This document shows positions 1 to 7,531 of a DNA stretch of 11,669 nucleotides, one piece after another. The stretch is taken from assembly GCA_025350365.1 (NCBI GenBank), contig JANXXY010000444.1, positions 1 through 11,669 of the forward strand, written 5' to 3'. The notes under the pieces were generated by a model. It had not been told where the DNA came from. It worked only from the letters and a program-made list of their open reading frames with translations, and did not search any database. Source of the DNA: Bacteroidales bacterium. GTDB lineage: Bacteria; Bacteroidota; Bacteroidia; Bacteroidales; JAAUTT01. The position numbers and the translations under genes are program-made. The stretch's first letter is position 1, and each line of letters begins with the position of its first letter.

Positions 1-1
1 T

Positions 2-451
2 CCACCAATTAAAGAAATGTGCAATGTTAACGATGTTGTTTACCGACTGAACCAGTTGTTTTATCATGAACTTAAACAGCGTAATATACAAACTTCACTT
101 AACCTTTCGCAGGATGCTATAATGGTGAATATCGACATCAATCAATTTGAGCAGGTGATTTCAAATATATTAAAAAATGCAATGGAAGCATTAAACAATA
201 ATGGTAAAATAGAAATCATTACTACCTTATCGCCTTCCAAATTGATTATTCGTAACAACGGGCGACCCATCGGTGCCGAAATTCAAAAGAAATTATTCTC
301 ACCCTTCTTTTCAACAAAGAAAAACGGACAAGGTGTTGGTTTAACTTTAATCCGGGAGATATTAAATAACCATAATTTCACCTTTTCGTTAGAAACTACT
401 TCAGAAAGTCTAACCGAATTTCATATAAATTTTAAAGTTGATACAACGTAA
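2..451 (+). CDS. Sensor histidine kinase, C-terminal ATPase domain (5' end outside window)
   Basis: The reading frame is open from the window edge, so the start, any sensor domain and the phospho-accepting His helix lie upstream. What remains is the GHKL/HATPase_c catalytic domain that binds ATP and phosphorylates the kinase's own histidine. Numbering from the first visible Met (base 17): N box ISNILKNAMEAL with the Mg-binding Asn near 54; degenerate G1 box IIRNNGRPIG (80-86) where most kinases have DxGxG; F box LFSPFFSTK (93-101); G2 box GQGVGLTLIREI (104-115). The Pro-Pro-Ile opening resembles the linker just after the dimerisation helices. Kinases of this shape in Bacteroidota are often paired with an NtrC-type sigma-54 regulator, but no regulator is visible here. 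It ends 33 bp from the convergent end of the channel gene. Control of the neighbouring pumps is possible but unproven. Confidence 0.9.
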   Translation, partial: PPIKEMCNVNDVVYRLNQLFYHELKQRNIQTSLNLSQDAIMVNIDINQFEQVISNILKNAMEALNNNGKIEIITTLSPSKLIIRNNGRPIGAEIQKKLFSPFFSTKKNGQGVGLTLIREILNNHNFTFSLETTSESLTEFHINFKVDTT

Positions 452-484
452 ACTTAGTTAACTTTGACGCACATCCGCACCCTC

Positions 485-1783
485 CTAGAACTCAGCCAAA
501 AGCTGTTTCAATTTTGTTTCGGCAATCTTTGTATTGTATTCGAAGTTTATAAGACGGGTGAGTGATTGCTCATAACTATCCTGAGCCAATCTTACTTCCA
601 GGGATGTTGTTTGTCCGTACCTTAGACGAAGCATGGATATTTCAAGGTTTTCTTTCGCAAGCACTTCATTATCCTTCTCTATTGCAAGCAATTGCTGTTG
701 ATTATCAAAATCAGTGAGTGCATTTAACACTTGCGTATTTATCTGAAATTTAATACTCTCCAGATTATATTCGGCAGAAAGAACCTGGATTTTTGCTGTT
801 TTTATTTGCCGTGATATATTACCAGCCTGAAAAATAGGAATGGAAATAGATCCGCCGAATTGAGGACCGTAGGTACGATTCATTATAATTGTACCGGATG
901 TATTATCACTTATCAGGAAATTATAACCCGCATTTACGTTTATTCTAGGCAAAAGCATTGAATTGTATTCTTTTACTGTCAAGCGGGCGATATCCAGTTT
1001 CTTTTGAAACGATAAAACACTGCTATTAGCTGAATACAACTTTTCAATAATTATTTTCCTGTCCGGATGATAAGTAAGAGGGATGCTATCAATCACTTCA
1101 AAAGAAGAATCAGCTCCTCTACTGAGAATCTGATTTAGTTTGCGTTGCGATTCCTGTATAACAATTTTCTGGCTTAAAGCATTTTCCTGATAAACATTCA
1201 AATCTATTTTTGCTTGCAAAAGGTTTGTTTTCGGGGAAAGGCCTGCATCAAACGAGGTTTGGAAAATTTTGACCCGTTCGAGGTTGAATGCTATTACCTC
1301 ATTAATAGACGACAATTGTTGTTTTTGCCTCACAACATCAAAATATGATGCAATTACATCGTAAACAGTTTGTAATACCTCTTCCTTAAACTGAATTTCG
1401 CCTAAGGCTTGTATTTCATTTAATTTGCTTTTGGTAACAAACATTTTGCCTCCGTCAAACAGAGTCCATGTAAGAACAGGTCCCGCATTTAATGAATTTG
1501 AATGAGCTCCGGAAACATTGATTTCAGTCCCGCTGGAAAGTTTCTGATGAACATCATTAATTGAAACATTATCCGATGCATTAATTGCCACGTTCGGTAA
1601 CATACCAGCATTACCAAGGGCATTGTTTATCCTTGCAATATCTGCATCATTGCGGGCAACCAATATGTTGAAATTATTTTTAAGAGCAATATTTACAGCC
1701 TCCTCGGCAGTGAGCACCTGCTGAGCCTGCGTATTGGCAAATGATAAAATGAAAATAAAAAGTATATGGGTTATGAGCTTCAT
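485..1783 (-). CDS. TolC-family outer-membrane efflux channel (last gene of adaptor-pump-channel operon)
   Basis: 432 residues, a normal length for an outer-membrane factor. These proteins trimerise into a beta-barrel plus alpha-helical tunnel that carries substrate from an RND pump to the outside. Residues 1-20 form a signal peptide ending ANTQA before QQ. The two internally repeated OEP halves are visible: the first runs from LTAEEAVNIALKNN (24-37) through the equatorial strand motif TWTLFDGGK (105-113) and long helices to about 230; the second carries the matching GGSISIPIFQAGN (310-322) and helices to the C-terminus. The ATG is fixed by the signal peptide, and a tandem-repeat array with in-frame TAA codons sits immediately upstream. 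It lies 150 bp after the pump gene on the same strand, whereas pump and adaptor are only 6 bp apart. The gap carries structured DNA that could separate its expression from the pump's. Family certain; substrate unknown. Confidence 0.95.
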   Translation of the reverse strand: MKLITHILFIFILSFANTQAQQVLTAEEAVNIALKNNFNILVARNDADIARINNALGNAGMLPNVAINASDNVSINDVHQKLSSGTEINVSGAHSNSLNAGPVLTWTLFDGGKMFVTKSKLNEIQALGEIQFKEEVLQTVYDVIASYFDVVRQKQQLSSINEVIAFNLERVKIFQTSFDAGLSPKTNLLQAKIDLNVYQENALSQKIVIQESQRKLNQILSRGADSSFEVIDSIPLTYHPDRKIIIEKLYSANSSVLSFQKKLDIARLTVKEYNSMLLPRINVNAGYNFLISDNTSGTIIMNRTYGPQFGGSISIPIFQAGNISRQIKTAKIQVLSAEYNLESIKFQINTQVLNALTDFDNQQQLLAIEKDNEVLAKENLEISMLRLRYGQTTSLEVRLAQDSYEQSLTRLINFEYNTKIAETKLKQLLAEF

Positions 1784-1825
1784 GTTACTGGTTACTGGTT
1801 AATGGTTAATGGTTAATGGTTAATG
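1784..1825 (-). repeat. 7-bp tandem repeat array (six copies) abutting the channel-gene start codon
   Basis: Read on the minus strand, four perfect CATTAAC units (1825-1798) are followed by two CAGTAAC units (1797-1784), and the next base begins the ATG of the TolC-family gene. The array continues for three bases (AAC) into the neighbouring hairpin element, whose terminal GTTCGG shares the GTT of the repeat. Because the period is 7 and each unit contains TAA, four units place a stop codon in all three frames on either strand. The array therefore cannot encode an N-terminal extension and would stop any translation coming from upstream. It occupies the place where a ribosome-binding region should be. 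Copy number may vary by slippage. Confidence 0.9.
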
Positions 1826-1914
1826 GTTCGGCTAAGGTTTTACCTTAGTCGAATATATCCTTTACAGGCTATAGCCTGTTTTATATGACGAACGAGGTAA
1901 AACCTCGTCCGAAC
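1826..1914. repeat. BIME-like element: two inverted related hairpins around a central palindrome
   Basis: Two 26-bp imperfect palindromes (1826-1851 and 1889-1914) lie in inverted orientation. On the plus strand the left one is GTTCGG-CTA-AGGTTTTACCT-TAG-TCG. The reverse complement of the right one is GTTCGG-ACG-AGGTTTTACCT-CGT-TCG. They agree at 20 of 26 positions, and all six differences form three compensated base pairs, so both keep a 10-bp stem with one mismatch (or G-T pair) and a 3-base loop. Between them lies the perfect 16-bp palindrome ACAGGCTATAGCCTGT (1864-1879). The layout resembles REP-pair/BIME elements. It could also act as an RNA structure within the operon transcript that limits read-through or protects the pump mRNA end. 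No ORF is present. Confidence 0.85.
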
Positions 1915-1933
1915 AGGGTTCTGGGTGGTAAAA

Positions 1934-4900
1934 TTAAACATTTGGCGGACTAACAATAATTTGTTTACCCTTTGCACTTGCCATAATAGTATACATAACA
2001 GGAATTACAAACAGAGAGAGTATTAAGGCAAAAAACAACCCTCCAACTACAACAATCCCTAAAGGTACGCGGCTTTGAGCTCCTGCTCCCAATGCCAGGG
2101 CAATTGGCAATGCTCCGAAAATAGTAGCTAACGAAGTCATCAAAATTGGCCGTAAACGAGCAGCAGCTGCCTCAAATGCAGCATCGGCCTTGTTTAATCC
2201 AGCTTTTCGTTTCTGATTTGCAAACTCCACAATTAAAATACCATTTTTAGTAACAATCCCTATTAACATAATCATTCCTATTTCGGAAAAGATATTCAAG
2301 GTTTTGCCGAAAACCCATAAACTGAGCATGGCTCCTGCAATAGCAAGAGGAACCGTAAGCATAATGATAAAAGGGTCACGGAAACTCTCGAATTGTGCAG
2401 CAAGTATCAGGTAAATTAATACCAGCGCCAGAATAAGTGCAAATGAAATATTGGAGCTGCTTTCGGCAAAATCGCGGGATGGCCCTAATAATGTAGTTTG
2501 AAAAGAAGTGTCGAGGAGTTTTGCAGCTATTGATTTCATCTCATCTATGCCCTCACCCAGAGTGCGCCCCTCTGCAAGAGAAGCCATGATTGTAGCTGAT
2601 TTGTACCTGTTAAAATGAAATAAGGTGGGGGGACTGCTGCTTTCTTCCATTTTAACCAGGTTATCAAGTTGTATCAGATTCCCTGTGTTACTTCTTACAT
2701 AAAGAGAGCTGATATCAGCTGGTTTGTTACGCTCTTCTCTTTCCACCTGACCAACTACAAAATACTGCTTTCCGTTACGCAGGAAATAATCATACCGTTT
2801 TCCGCTTAATGCATACTGAAGGGTATTGGAAACATCTATTTCATTTACCCCAAGATTAGTGGCACGTAATCTGTCGATTGTAAGGTTTATTTCGGGTTTA
2901 TTGAATTTGAGATTAGCATCTACATTTCCAAATATGGGACTTTTGCGTGCTTCGTCCAAAAATTTTGGAAGTACCGTTTGCAATTTTTCGAATTCCAGGT
3001 TTTGCAGAACAAATTGCACCGGCAACTGCGAACCAGCTGATAGTGATGTTGAAATTGTTTGTTCCTGATTAGGAATAATTCTTGCTTCAGGAAAACGCTT
3101 ATACATTCGCGAAAGACGATCATAAATCTGCTGCTGGGTGGCCTTTCGCTCGTTGGGTTCTGTAAGAAAAATATTCAGAAACCCTGTATTACTGCTAGAT
3201 GATGAAAACCCTCCTTTACGGGCAAAAATCAACCTTGCCTCAGGTACGCTATCGGTAACCAATTGAGCTATACGGTCGAGCAAATTGCTTGTATAATCAA
3301 AACCAGCCCCTTCGGGTGCGGTTAACGAAGTACGAATGATACTTTTGTCTTCCAAAGGTGCCAACTCCGATTTAAGTGATTTGCCAACAAAAATAATCAC
3401 AATTAAACAAACACCCAGAATGCTATATGCCAGCCATCTGCGAGCCATAAAAAAACCAAGCCATTTGCGATAACCATTGTCTAACCCCACAAAAAAGGGT
3501 TCAGTAGAAGTGTAAAATCGTGAATGCCTCGATATTCGTCCGCCAAGCATAACATTTAAAACCGGAGTTAAAGTAAGCGATACAAGCGCCGATATCAGTA
3601 CAGCACCGGAAACCACAATTCCAAATTCGCGAAACAATCTGCCTGTAAATCCCTGAAGAAAAATTACCGGAACAAAAACAATAGCAAGGGTCAACGATGT
3701 GGAAATAACTGCAAAAAAGATTTCGCGGGTACCCTGAAAGGCGGCTGTCCATTTATCCATTCCCTGTTCTATCTTCTTAAAGATATTTTCGGTAACCACT
3801 ATACCATCGTCCACGACCAAACCTGTTGCGAGCACAATGGCAAGTAGTGTCAATACATTTACAGAGAATCCGAAAATATACATGAAAAAAAACGACCCAA
3901 TGAGCGAAACAGGTATATCAATCAATGGCCTTAGAGCTATCACCCAATTACGAAAAAACAAAAACACGATGAGTACCACCAGCGAAATGGCAATAATAAG
4001 TGTTTCCACCACATCGTTAACGGATTGTCTAACAAACTTCGACTTATCATATCCTACAAAAATCTTTAAGCCCGCCGGCAGACTTTTCTGGATATCATCA
4101 AATCGTTTGTAGAACTCATTGGCTATATCGATATGGTTCGCTCCCGGCAATGGAATAAGCGCCAAAGCTATTCCTTCTCCACCATTAAGTTTTACTCCCG
4201 TTTCTTCGTTCTCGGGGCCAAGTGTGGCGTCACCTATATCGCTAAATCGAACAACCTGGTCTTTAGTCTGCCTGATGATAAGATTATTAAAATCGGTTTC
4301 AGTCACCAATCTGCCATACGTTTTTACAATGATTTCGGTGGCATTACCTGTAAGTTTTCCGCCGGGCAATTCCACATTTTCCTTTTCCAATGCGGCGCTT
4401 ATATCCTGAGCTGTAAGATTATATGCTACTAGCTTTTGGGGGTTCAGCCACAACCTCATGGCTGTTCTCTTTTGACCAAAAAGCCCCACCTGGCTCACGC
4501 CCGGAATGGTTTGAAGTTTCTCCTGAAGTACGTTTTCGGCGTAATCACCAAGCTCCAAAGCATTCATGGTATTACTTTGCACCGAAATAGTAATTATTGG
4601 GTCGCTGTTAGCGTCCGCTTTTGTTACAATTGGTGGAAAATCAAGATCCTGAGGCAAACTGCGTCTTGCCTGCGATGTTTTATCGCGAACGTCATTGGCG
4701 GCCTTTTCCAGATCAGCGCCAACGTTAAACTCCACACTGATGTTGCTATTGCCGATTGCTGAAGAAGATGAAATAGACTTTACACCTTCAATTCCATTGA
4801 TGGATTTTTCCAAAGGCTCAGTAATCTGCGACTCCATAATTTCGGCATTAGCTCCTGTATAGCTTGTCTGCACGTTTATGGTGGGAGGGTCGATGGCCGG

Positions 4901-5011
4901 ATATAACCGCACACCTAAAAATCCATAGCCCACTATCCCAAAAAGTACTATAATTAAACTTAATACAATGGAGGCTACCGGCCGTTTTATTGCGAAATCA
5001 GATAAATTCAT
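1934..5011 (-). CDS. RND efflux pump permease, HAE1 (AcrB-like) type
   Basis: 1025 residues, close to the roughly 1040 usual for HAE1 pumps. It is the inner-membrane proton/substrate antiporter of a tripartite drug or amphiphile efflux complex. The sequence has the duplicated layout: TM1 (about 11-31), a periplasmic porter/docking loop, TM2-TM6 from about 335, TM7 (about 526-542), a second large loop, and TM8-TM12 from about 853. The proton relay is intact and AcrB-like: adjacent D401-D402 in TM4 (LVVDDGIVVTEN) and K922 in TM10 (GIVTKNGILIVEF), with RLRPILMTS in TM11. The loop matching the AcrB switch loop reads GGFSSSSSNTG (600-610), with five consecutive serines (603-607). It starts 6 bp after the adaptor stop, so the two are surely co-transcribed; the channel gene follows after a 150-bp structured gap. 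The subclass is well supported; the substrate cannot be read from the sequence. Confidence 0.96.
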   Translation of the reverse strand: MNLSDFAIKRPVASIVLSLIIVLFGIVGYGFLGVRLYPAIDPPTINVQTSYTGANAEIMESQITEPLEKSINGIEGVKSISSSSAIGNSNISVEFNVGADLEKAANDVRDKTSQARRSLPQDLDFPPIVTKADANSDPIITISVQSNTMNALELGDYAENVLQEKLQTIPGVSQVGLFGQKRTAMRLWLNPQKLVAYNLTAQDISAALEKENVELPGGKLTGNATEIIVKTYGRLVTETDFNNLIIRQTKDQVVRFSDIGDATLGPENEETGVKLNGGEGIALALIPLPGANHIDIANEFYKRFDDIQKSLPAGLKIFVGYDKSKFVRQSVNDVVETLIIAISLVVLIVFLFFRNWVIALRPLIDIPVSLIGSFFFMYIFGFSVNVLTLLAIVLATGLVVDDGIVVTENIFKKIEQGMDKWTAAFQGTREIFFAVISTSLTLAIVFVPVIFLQGFTGRLFREFGIVVSGAVLISALVSLTLTPVLNVMLGGRISRHSRFYTSTEPFFVGLDNGYRKWLGFFMARRWLAYSILGVCLIVIIFVGKSLKSELAPLEDKSIIRTSLTAPEGAGFDYTSNLLDRIAQLVTDSVPEARLIFARKGGFSSSSSNTGFLNIFLTEPNERKATQQQIYDRLSRMYKRFPEARIIPNQEQTISTSLSAGSQLPVQFVLQNLEFEKLQTVLPKFLDEARKSPIFGNVDANLKFNKPEINLTIDRLRATNLGVNEIDVSNTLQYALSGKRYDYFLRNGKQYFVVGQVEREERNKPADISSLYVRSNTGNLIQLDNLVKMEESSSPPTLFHFNRYKSATIMASLAEGRTLGEGIDEMKSIAAKLLDTSFQTTLLGPSRDFAESSSNISFALILALVLIYLILAAQFESFRDPFIIMLTVPLAIAGAMLSLWVFGKTLNIFSEIGMIMLIGIVTKNGILIVEFANQKRKAGLNKADAAFEAAAARLRPILMTSLATIFGALPIALALGAGAQSRVPLGIVVVGGLFFALILSLFVIPVMYTIMASAKGKQIIVSPPNV

Positions 5012-5017
5012 ATCAAC

Positions 5018-6070
5018 TTATTTTGTCACTTTTGCAAATTTCAAAACTGCACCGGGTTTGATAAATAGAATCCCGGTTGTTACAACTGTGTCGCCCGTTT
5101 TGATGCCATTAACTATTTCAACTAACAATGCCTGACGCACACCTGTTTTCACGGTAACGAAAACGGCTTTTCCTCCCTTAGAAAGAATTAATTTTTTATT
5201 TCTTTCCTGAGGAATGATGGATTGGGAAGGAACCATCAACGCATTTTTGTTTTCTTTCAACCGTAACTCAACATTTGCAAATGCACCGGGGACCAACGGT
5301 GTTTTGCTGGCATTAACAACTGCTCTTGCCTTCAAATTTCGTGTCTCAAAGTCAATTCCTTCCTCTGTTGCCATCACTATTGCATCGTATTTGTCATCAT
5401 CTCCCTGAACCGTAAACTTAATTTTGCTACCTGACTTAATTTCCCGGCTATATTTTTCAGGAACACTGAAATCAAGCTTAAGTTGTTTTACCGCACGAAT
5501 AGTGGCCAGTGCCGATGAAGGGGTAACCTGAGCGCCTATGCTTATGTTTTTTAAACCTATCATGCCATCATAAGGAGCCAATACCTCGGTTTTTCGAATC
5601 ATCACTTTCAATACTTCAATATCATTTTTGATAGAGCTAACCTGCAAAACAGTTTGGTCAAAATCAGTAAGACTAATTCCGTTCACTTTTACCAATTCGT
5701 TTTGTCTTTTTTGGGTCTGCTCAGCTAACTGCAATTGGGTTTGAGCTTTATGTAATTGAGCTTGCAATTCGCCGTCAAATAGTTTTACAAGAAGTGTACC
5801 TTCCTTTACGAATTTTCCTTCCGGTAAATTTATTTTCACCACTCTGCCGACAACTTCAGGCATAAGAATTGTCTCATCATAAGGTTTTAAAGTTCCTGAA
5901 ACAGAAATTACCTGGTCTAAAACCATTGGCTTAACAACATACCCTTCAAGAAACGATACGAGATTGTCTTGTTTTTTGATACCTTTTTTATCTTTATTTG
6001 ATACATTGCATGAATATGAAACAGTTGCAATAAGCAACACAAAACAAAAATATCTGAATACAATCTTCAT
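5018..6070 (-). CDS. Periplasmic adaptor (membrane fusion protein, HlyD/RND type), lipoprotein
   Basis: The adaptor bridges the RND pump to the TolC-type channel. From the chosen ATG (350 residues) it begins MKIVFRYF, has a hydrophobic stretch and reaches Cys21 in VSYSC, a plausible though non-canonical lipobox. Next come the first lipoyl half (about 68-97, PEVVGRVVKINL...), a coiled-coil alpha-hairpin (about 98-160, Gln/Lys/Leu-rich), the second lipoyl half VLAPYDGMIG (163-172), a beta-barrel (about 197-272) and a membrane-proximal domain to the end. Start: the frame also has ATG at 6079 and 6091 and TTG at 6094. I prefer 6070 because it gives a compact signal peptide and lies 21 nt after a possible -7 box (6099-6092), much like the spacing on the divergent side. 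The start is moderately sure, the family firm. First gene of the minus-strand operon. Confidence 0.93.
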   Translation of the reverse strand: MKIVFRYFCFVLLIATVSYSCNVSNKDKKGIKKQDNLVSFLEGYVVKPMVLDQVISVSGTLKPYDETILMPEVVGRVVKINLPEGKFVKEGTLLVKLFDGELQAQLHKAQTQLQLAEQTQKRQNELVKVNGISLTDFDQTVLQVSSIKNDIEVLKVMIRKTEVLAPYDGMIGLKNISIGAQVTPSSALATIRAVKQLKLDFSVPEKYSREIKSGSKIKFTVQGDDDKYDAIVMATEEGIDFETRNLKARAVVNASKTPLVPGAFANVELRLKENKNALMVPSQSIIPQERNKKLILSKGGKAVFVTVKTGVRQALLVEIVNGIKTGDTVVTTGILFIKPGAVLKFAKVTK

Positions 6071-6277
6071 AGAACCCATTTTTACAAGCATCAAAGTAAA
6101 TAAAAATTAAGGGTGATAGTAATAGAATTTTTCAGCAATTTGCAGTAAATATTATTAATAAATTAAAACACTCAGATATATGATTTGTTAATTTAAACAA
6201 ATTCCATATTTATCCGAAATTCATACATTATCTTTAAATAAAAATTCAACTTTGATTTCAACTGTCAAACATCTTTC
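6071..6277. promoter_or_regulatory. Divergent intergenic region with promoters for both efflux operons
   Basis: This AT-rich gap separates the starts of two divergent operons, so it must hold at least one promoter in each direction. Each side has a one-mismatch match to the Bacteroidota -7 element TAnnTTTG: CAACTTTG at 6247-6254 on the plus strand, 23 nt before the plus-strand ATG, and TTACTTTG at 6099-6092 on the minus strand, 21 nt before the preferred minus-strand ATG. Neither has a TTTG -33 box at the expected spacing, so both are weak calls. The hexamer AAATTC occurs at 6199, 6217 and 6242, and inverted as GAATTT at 6125, which may be only an effect of base composition. A central inverted repeat is listed separately. 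No small gene or RNA was recognised. Confidence 0.55.
6183..6202. promoter_or_regulatory. Inverted repeat, candidate operator between the two efflux operons
   Basis: ATTTGTT (6183-6189) and its exact reverse complement AACAAAT (6196-6202) are separated by 6 bp (AATTTA). The repeat sits almost at the midpoint of the divergent gap. A dyad of this size and position is typical of a dimeric repressor or activator site serving two divergent promoters. However, the arms are AT-rich, so a chance match is quite possible. No regulator gene for it is present in the window. Confidence 0.35.
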
Positions 6278-7519
6278 ATGCAAAATGTAATCAACTTATT
6301 ATTATTGCTTTACATTAGTTCGTTTAATGTGCAAGCCCAAAACCAGAAGCTGGAATTTTACATATCGCAGGGTTTTAAAAACAGCCCTTTGTTACAAGAC
6401 TATCAAAACCAAATCAATTCAGCGTCCGTTGATAGTTTATTGGTAAGGGCTGGTCAGAAGCCTCAGGCTGATGTTAATGCCCAATTAATGTATGCTCCTG
6501 TGTTCAGCAAATTTGGTTATGACGATGCTCTCACAAATGGAGGTACCTATTCGTCGGTTTTTTCGGTTTCGCAATCCTTTTTGAACCGGCAAGTATTGAA
6601 TAATAAATTTGAAGGATTAAAAACTCAAAAAAAATCTCAAAAAAATAAAAGGAAAGTATCAGAAAACGATTTGAGACGCACTATCACCAATCAGTATCTA
6701 ACCTCCTATGCCGATTTTAGCGATCTCTCATTCAATGAGTCATTTCTCAAATTAATTATGGAAGAAAAGGAATTGCTAAAATCCATGGTAGAACACGGAG
6801 TTTACAAGCAAACTGATTTTTTGTCACTGTTAATTGAAACACAGACCCAGGAGATACTTGTTTTACAACTTAATACCCAGTTCAAGAAAGACGTTAGATT
6901 ATTAAACGAGATTTGCGGGATAACCGATACAGGAAAATATGTATTAACTCTTCCTGAAATAAGTGAAAATGAACCAATAAGCTTGGCTCAGTCGCCGTTG
7001 TTGTTACAATATAAAATTGATAGTTTAAACATTGTAAATGACAGATGGACTGTGAATTTAAAATATAACGCAAAATTTAAATGGTTTGCCGATGCAGGAT
7101 TAATGAGCAGCACTCCTCAAGGGCTCTCTAATCATTTAGGATTCAGCGCAGGGGTCAACTTCAGTATCCCTATTTATGATGGACATCAACGCAAATATGA
7201 GATTCAGAAATTGGATATTCAGGAAGATACCAGAGGGTTTTACCAACGTTTTTTTATAACCCAATATGATCAGCAGTTGAAGCAGTTAAATGAGGAAATA
7301 AACTCCGTCAGGCAACTTAAGCAGCAATTGAAAAAGCAGGCTGGCACAGCCACTGAACTCATAACAATGGCTAAATCCCAACTAAACATTGGAAACATGC
7401 CCATTACAGAGTTTATCAATGCGATAAAGAACTACCTTGGTATCAATCATAACCTTAACCAGGCTCAAATCAGGGAGTTTCAACTGATAAATGAGATAAA
7501 TTATTTAATGCAAAAATAA
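6278..7519 (+). CDS. TolC-family outer-membrane efflux channel (first gene of channel-adaptor-pump operon)
   Basis: 413 residues. The signal peptide is residues 1-20, ending FNVQA before QNQ. The two-repeat OEP organisation is recognisable but diverged: YISQGFKNSPLLQDYQNQI (28-46) at the start of repeat one, an equatorial strand region around VFSVSQSFLNRQVL (94-107), then helices to about 215. Repeat two has the hallmark SAGVNFSIPIYDGHQRK (290-306) followed by Gln/Lys-rich helices (about 330-400). The middle of the gene (about bases 6600-7100) is visibly more AT-rich and Lys/Asn/Ile-rich than the adaptor and pump genes that follow. It leads an operon, with the adaptor starting 12 bp after its stop. 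It is clearly different in sequence from the channel of the minus-strand operon, so the pair is unlikely to be a recent duplication. It presumably exports what the downstream pump captures. Confidence 0.92.
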   Translation: MQNVINLLLLLYISSFNVQAQNQKLEFYISQGFKNSPLLQDYQNQINSASVDSLLVRAGQKPQADVNAQLMYAPVFSKFGYDDALTNGGTYSSVFSVSQSFLNRQVLNNKFEGLKTQKKSQKNKRKVSENDLRRTITNQYLTSYADFSDLSFNESFLKLIMEEKELLKSMVEHGVYKQTDFLSLLIETQTQEILVLQLNTQFKKDVRLLNEICGITDTGKYVLTLPEISENEPISLAQSPLLLQYKIDSLNIVNDRWTVNLKYNAKFKWFADAGLMSSTPQGLSNHLGFSAGVNFSIPIYDGHQRKYEIQKLDIQEDTRGFYQRFFITQYDQQLKQLNEEINSVRQLKQQLKKQAGTATELITMAKSQLNIGNMPITEFINAIKNYLGINHNLNQAQIREFQLINEINYLMQK

Positions 7520-7531
7520 CATGTCAATATA

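Noticed and set aside
452..484. Possible bidirectional terminator between the convergent kinase and channel genes
   Set aside because: Only an 8-bp palindrome (AGTTAACT, 456-463) is present, with no GC-rich stem or T-run.
1784..1914. CRISPR array
   Set aside because: The 7-bp units are contiguous without spacers, and the hairpin pair is inverted rather than directly repeated. There are no cas genes.
2826..4762. Several plus-strand open frames of 80-108 codons inside the first pump gene
   Set aside because: They are antisense shadows of a well-supported 1025-codon RND gene, with no family signature or signal peptide of their own.
6071..6094. Longer starts for the first adaptor (TTG 6094, ATG 6091, ATG 6079)
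   Set aside because: They add up to eight residues before a self-sufficient signal peptide. The TTG/ATG pair overlaps a possible -7 promoter box. They are not excluded.
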